This document shows positions 61,578 to 64,000 of a stretch of 64,000 nt of DNA, piece by piece. The DNA comes from Robiginitomaculum sp. (lineage in GTDB: Bacteria > Pseudomonadota > Alphaproteobacteria > Caulobacterales > Maricaulaceae). The position numbers were made by a program, and so were the translations under genes. The notes under the pieces are model-generated. The model ran no database searches and was not told the DNA's origin. It saw only the letters and a program-made list of their open reading frames with translations. Position 1 is the first letter of the stretch; every line of letters begins with the position of its first letter. The stretch is from assembly GCA_002733905.1 (NCBI GenBank), contig NVXK01000012.1:38362-102361 (forward strand), given 5' to 3'.

Positions 61578-62306
61578 ATGGCTCATGCCCTCCTTTTTCG
61601 CTATATCCTGCAAATACTATCTCTAAGCACAATATGCGCTTGGTCATTAAGTGCAGGTGCTACGGTCAGGGATAAAAATGATACTGGTGTTTACCGCGAA
61701 ATTACAGTTTCATCACTCAAAGAATGTGAGGCCCTCTGTAAAGCAGATAGCAAATGTCGCGGCTCCATCACAGAACAAGCTGATACGCGCTATCCAGTTA
61801 TGCAGTGCAAACTGAATAACGGTTTTGGGAAGAACTCACCTTTCCCCAATATTCCTCCAACGCCGTTTAACATCAACATTGCCCTCGCAGATTTCAATAC
61901 TTACCGTGCGACCAAAGGGCTAAAGCCTGTTATTTTAAACGACAAACTCAATGCAGCCTCAGAAGTCCATGCACGCGATCTTGCCGCACATGGTATTATT
62001 TCGCATACGGGCACAGATGGATCGGCCCATGCGGACCGTGTAAAAAGGCAAGGATATAAGTTTTCTCTTGTTGCCGAAAATGTAGCGACAGGGCAAAAAA
62101 GTTGGGAAGAGGTTTTTAAAGCTTGGCAAGATAGCCCAGGCCATGACGAAAATTTACTGTTGGAAGATGTTACAGATTTTGGCATTGCAATCGTCTATGA
62201 TCCCACAACCAGATTTCAAACCTATTGGGCAATGCTTGTCGCCACCCCATTTGATGCAGGCAAATACGGCACATACAGCTATATAGACGCCGCGCCGCAC
62301 AAATAA
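61578..62306 (+). CDS. Secreted PAN-like plus CAP-domain protein
   Basis: About 242 residues from the ATG at 61578; a TTG at 61527 is unlikely. A signal peptide runs to about residue 27 (LSAGA). A cysteine module resembling PAN/apple follows (CEALCKADSKCRGS), and then a CAP (SCP/PR-1) domain from about 95 with ASEVHARDLAAHGIISHTGTDGSAHADRV, AENVATGQKSWEEVFKAW and DSPGHDENLL. CAP proteins are secreted, of varied and often unknown action. The same N-terminal cysteine type appears in the next gene, which suggests a shared surface role. Confidence 0.78.
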   Translation: MAHALLFRYILQILSLSTICAWSLSAGATVRDKNDTGVYREITVSSLKECEALCKADSKCRGSITEQADTRYPVMQCKLNNGFGKNSPFPNIPPTPFNINIALADFNTYRATKGLKPVILNDKLNAASEVHARDLAAHGIISHTGTDGSAHADRVKRQGYKFSLVAENVATGQKSWEEVFKAWQDSPGHDENLLLEDVTDFGIAIVYDPTTRFQTYWAMLVATPFDAGKYGTYSYIDAAPHK

Positions 62307-62372
62307 AATTAACAAAACGCTAATACATTGCTGTGAAACTCTACAAAACGATTCGCATGTGGAGAATTTACG

Positions 62373-63524
<1,152 letters not shown>

Positions 63525-63539
63525 ATAATCGCAAAACAG

Positions 63540-63881
63540 TTATTTTGCGGCTAGCTTGGCAGGATTGTTTTTACCCAAGAATGAACTTGCCCCATGCAGG
63601 GTTAAACGCGCCCATGCAAACATGACAAAAACAATATATGCTGCCGTAATCCCCCCCAAGATTGCCCCCCCAAAAAGCTCTACGTCATGGTCCAGAATTA
63701 CGAGAACTGACTGCGATCCTGCGAACGCGACCAATCCAGCGAGGAACATCCAGAACCCAACCCAGTAAAATTTTACAATTTCACATTTTTGTTTCACTTT
63801 TATCGCGGGTAATAAAAACATAGAAGTTACCCCAATCGTGATAAAAAACATGATAAATGCTGCTAAATATTGTCCCGACAT
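63540..63881 (-). CDS. Small multi-pass membrane protein of unknown function
   Basis: About 113 residues from the ATG at 63881 (MSGQYLAAF); a TTG 12 bases upstream is less likely. Three hydrophobic helices (about 4–24, 40–65 and 70–92) with a polar, charged end GKNNPAKLAAK. No family is recognised. It is convergent with the PAN/QA gene, 15 bases apart. The remaining 119 bases to the window end show nothing convincing. Confidence 0.5.
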   Translation of the reverse strand: MSGQYLAAFIMFFITIGVTSMFLLPAIKVKQKCEIVKFYWVGFWMFLAGLVAFAGSQSVLVILDHDVELFGGAILGGITAAYIVFVMFAWARLTLHGASSFLGKNNPAKLAAK

Positions 63882-64000
63882 AGTCCATCCCAATGATTAT
63901 TGATCTTTAGAACCTATCAGAAGCAAGGTTCAGGCCAGTTTCTCGTATTCGTAGAATTTTTTCTTTGCAATTCGCCCGCAATCACTTCATTCATGCGCTA

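Overview
The window looks like chromosomal DNA of a free-living, probably marine, alphaproteobacterium of moderate GC content (judged by eye, not computed). The indicators are an RcGTA-type gene transfer agent cluster, a PleC/PdhS-like histidine kinase, a FeuPQ-like two-component pair behind a PepSY gene, and a degP–regulator–kinase–glnE block. The order cannot be fixed from this sequence alone. No rRNA, tRNA, IS element or CRISPR array was seen.

Layout. 0–5.5 kb: ring-cleavage product catabolism (FAH-family hydrolase and zeta-class GST isomerase), an SMP-30-like protein, a dienelactone hydrolase-like protein, a TPR protein and a sterol-desaturase-family enzyme. 5.6–7.9 kb: a LysM lipoprotein and pyruvate kinase, whose ribosome binding site lies inside a hairpin. 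7.9–10.9 kb: an unusual minus-strand module of a membrane-anchored TAXI (TRAP-type) binding protein, a double-Cache membrane protein without an output domain, and a DUF2867 protein. 10.9–15.4 kb: Na+/H+ antiporter, exported PqqB-like metallo-hydrolase lipoprotein, TerB-like protein, LysE exporter and an unknown secreted protein. 15.4–21.9 kb: BipA, then a MarR/CoA-transferase/VOC/FAH group that looks like a regulated catabolic locus, and a secreted two-lobed aspartic protease. 22–31 kb: uvrB, a DoxX-like protein, gltX, nadE and pepN, with one gap (24.18–24.57 kb) that holds hairpins and a gene remnant.

31–45 kb is signalling-rich: an EAL protein, a PleC-like kinase, glnE, two OmpR-type two-component systems (one with DegP, one with PepSY), a DUF938 methyltransferase-like protein and a CbpA-like J-protein. 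45.5–58.8 kb is a gene transfer agent head–tail cluster on the minus strand, in the order small terminase, terminase, (two non-structural genes), portal, g3.5, protease, capsid, connectors, major tail protein, distal tail, hub, peptidase, 'megatron'. Three features make it unusual: the tail chaperone and tape-measure genes (g10, g11) expected between major tail protein and distal tail protein are absent; the hub protein has lost the segment between its two cysteine pairs; and a DUF2726 nuclease-like gene plus a helical-repeat gene sit between terminase and portal. 58.9–64 kb: a YcgN cysteine-cluster protein, a PBP1A-type peptidoglycan synthase, two neighbouring secreted proteins with PAN-like cysteine modules (one with a CAP domain, one Q-rich with a hexanucleotide repeat), and a small membrane protein.

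The best candidates for something undescribed are the TAXI–Cache–DUF2867 module and the GTA without tape measure. Everything here was read by eye; family calls rest on motifs and memory of the families, not on database searches.
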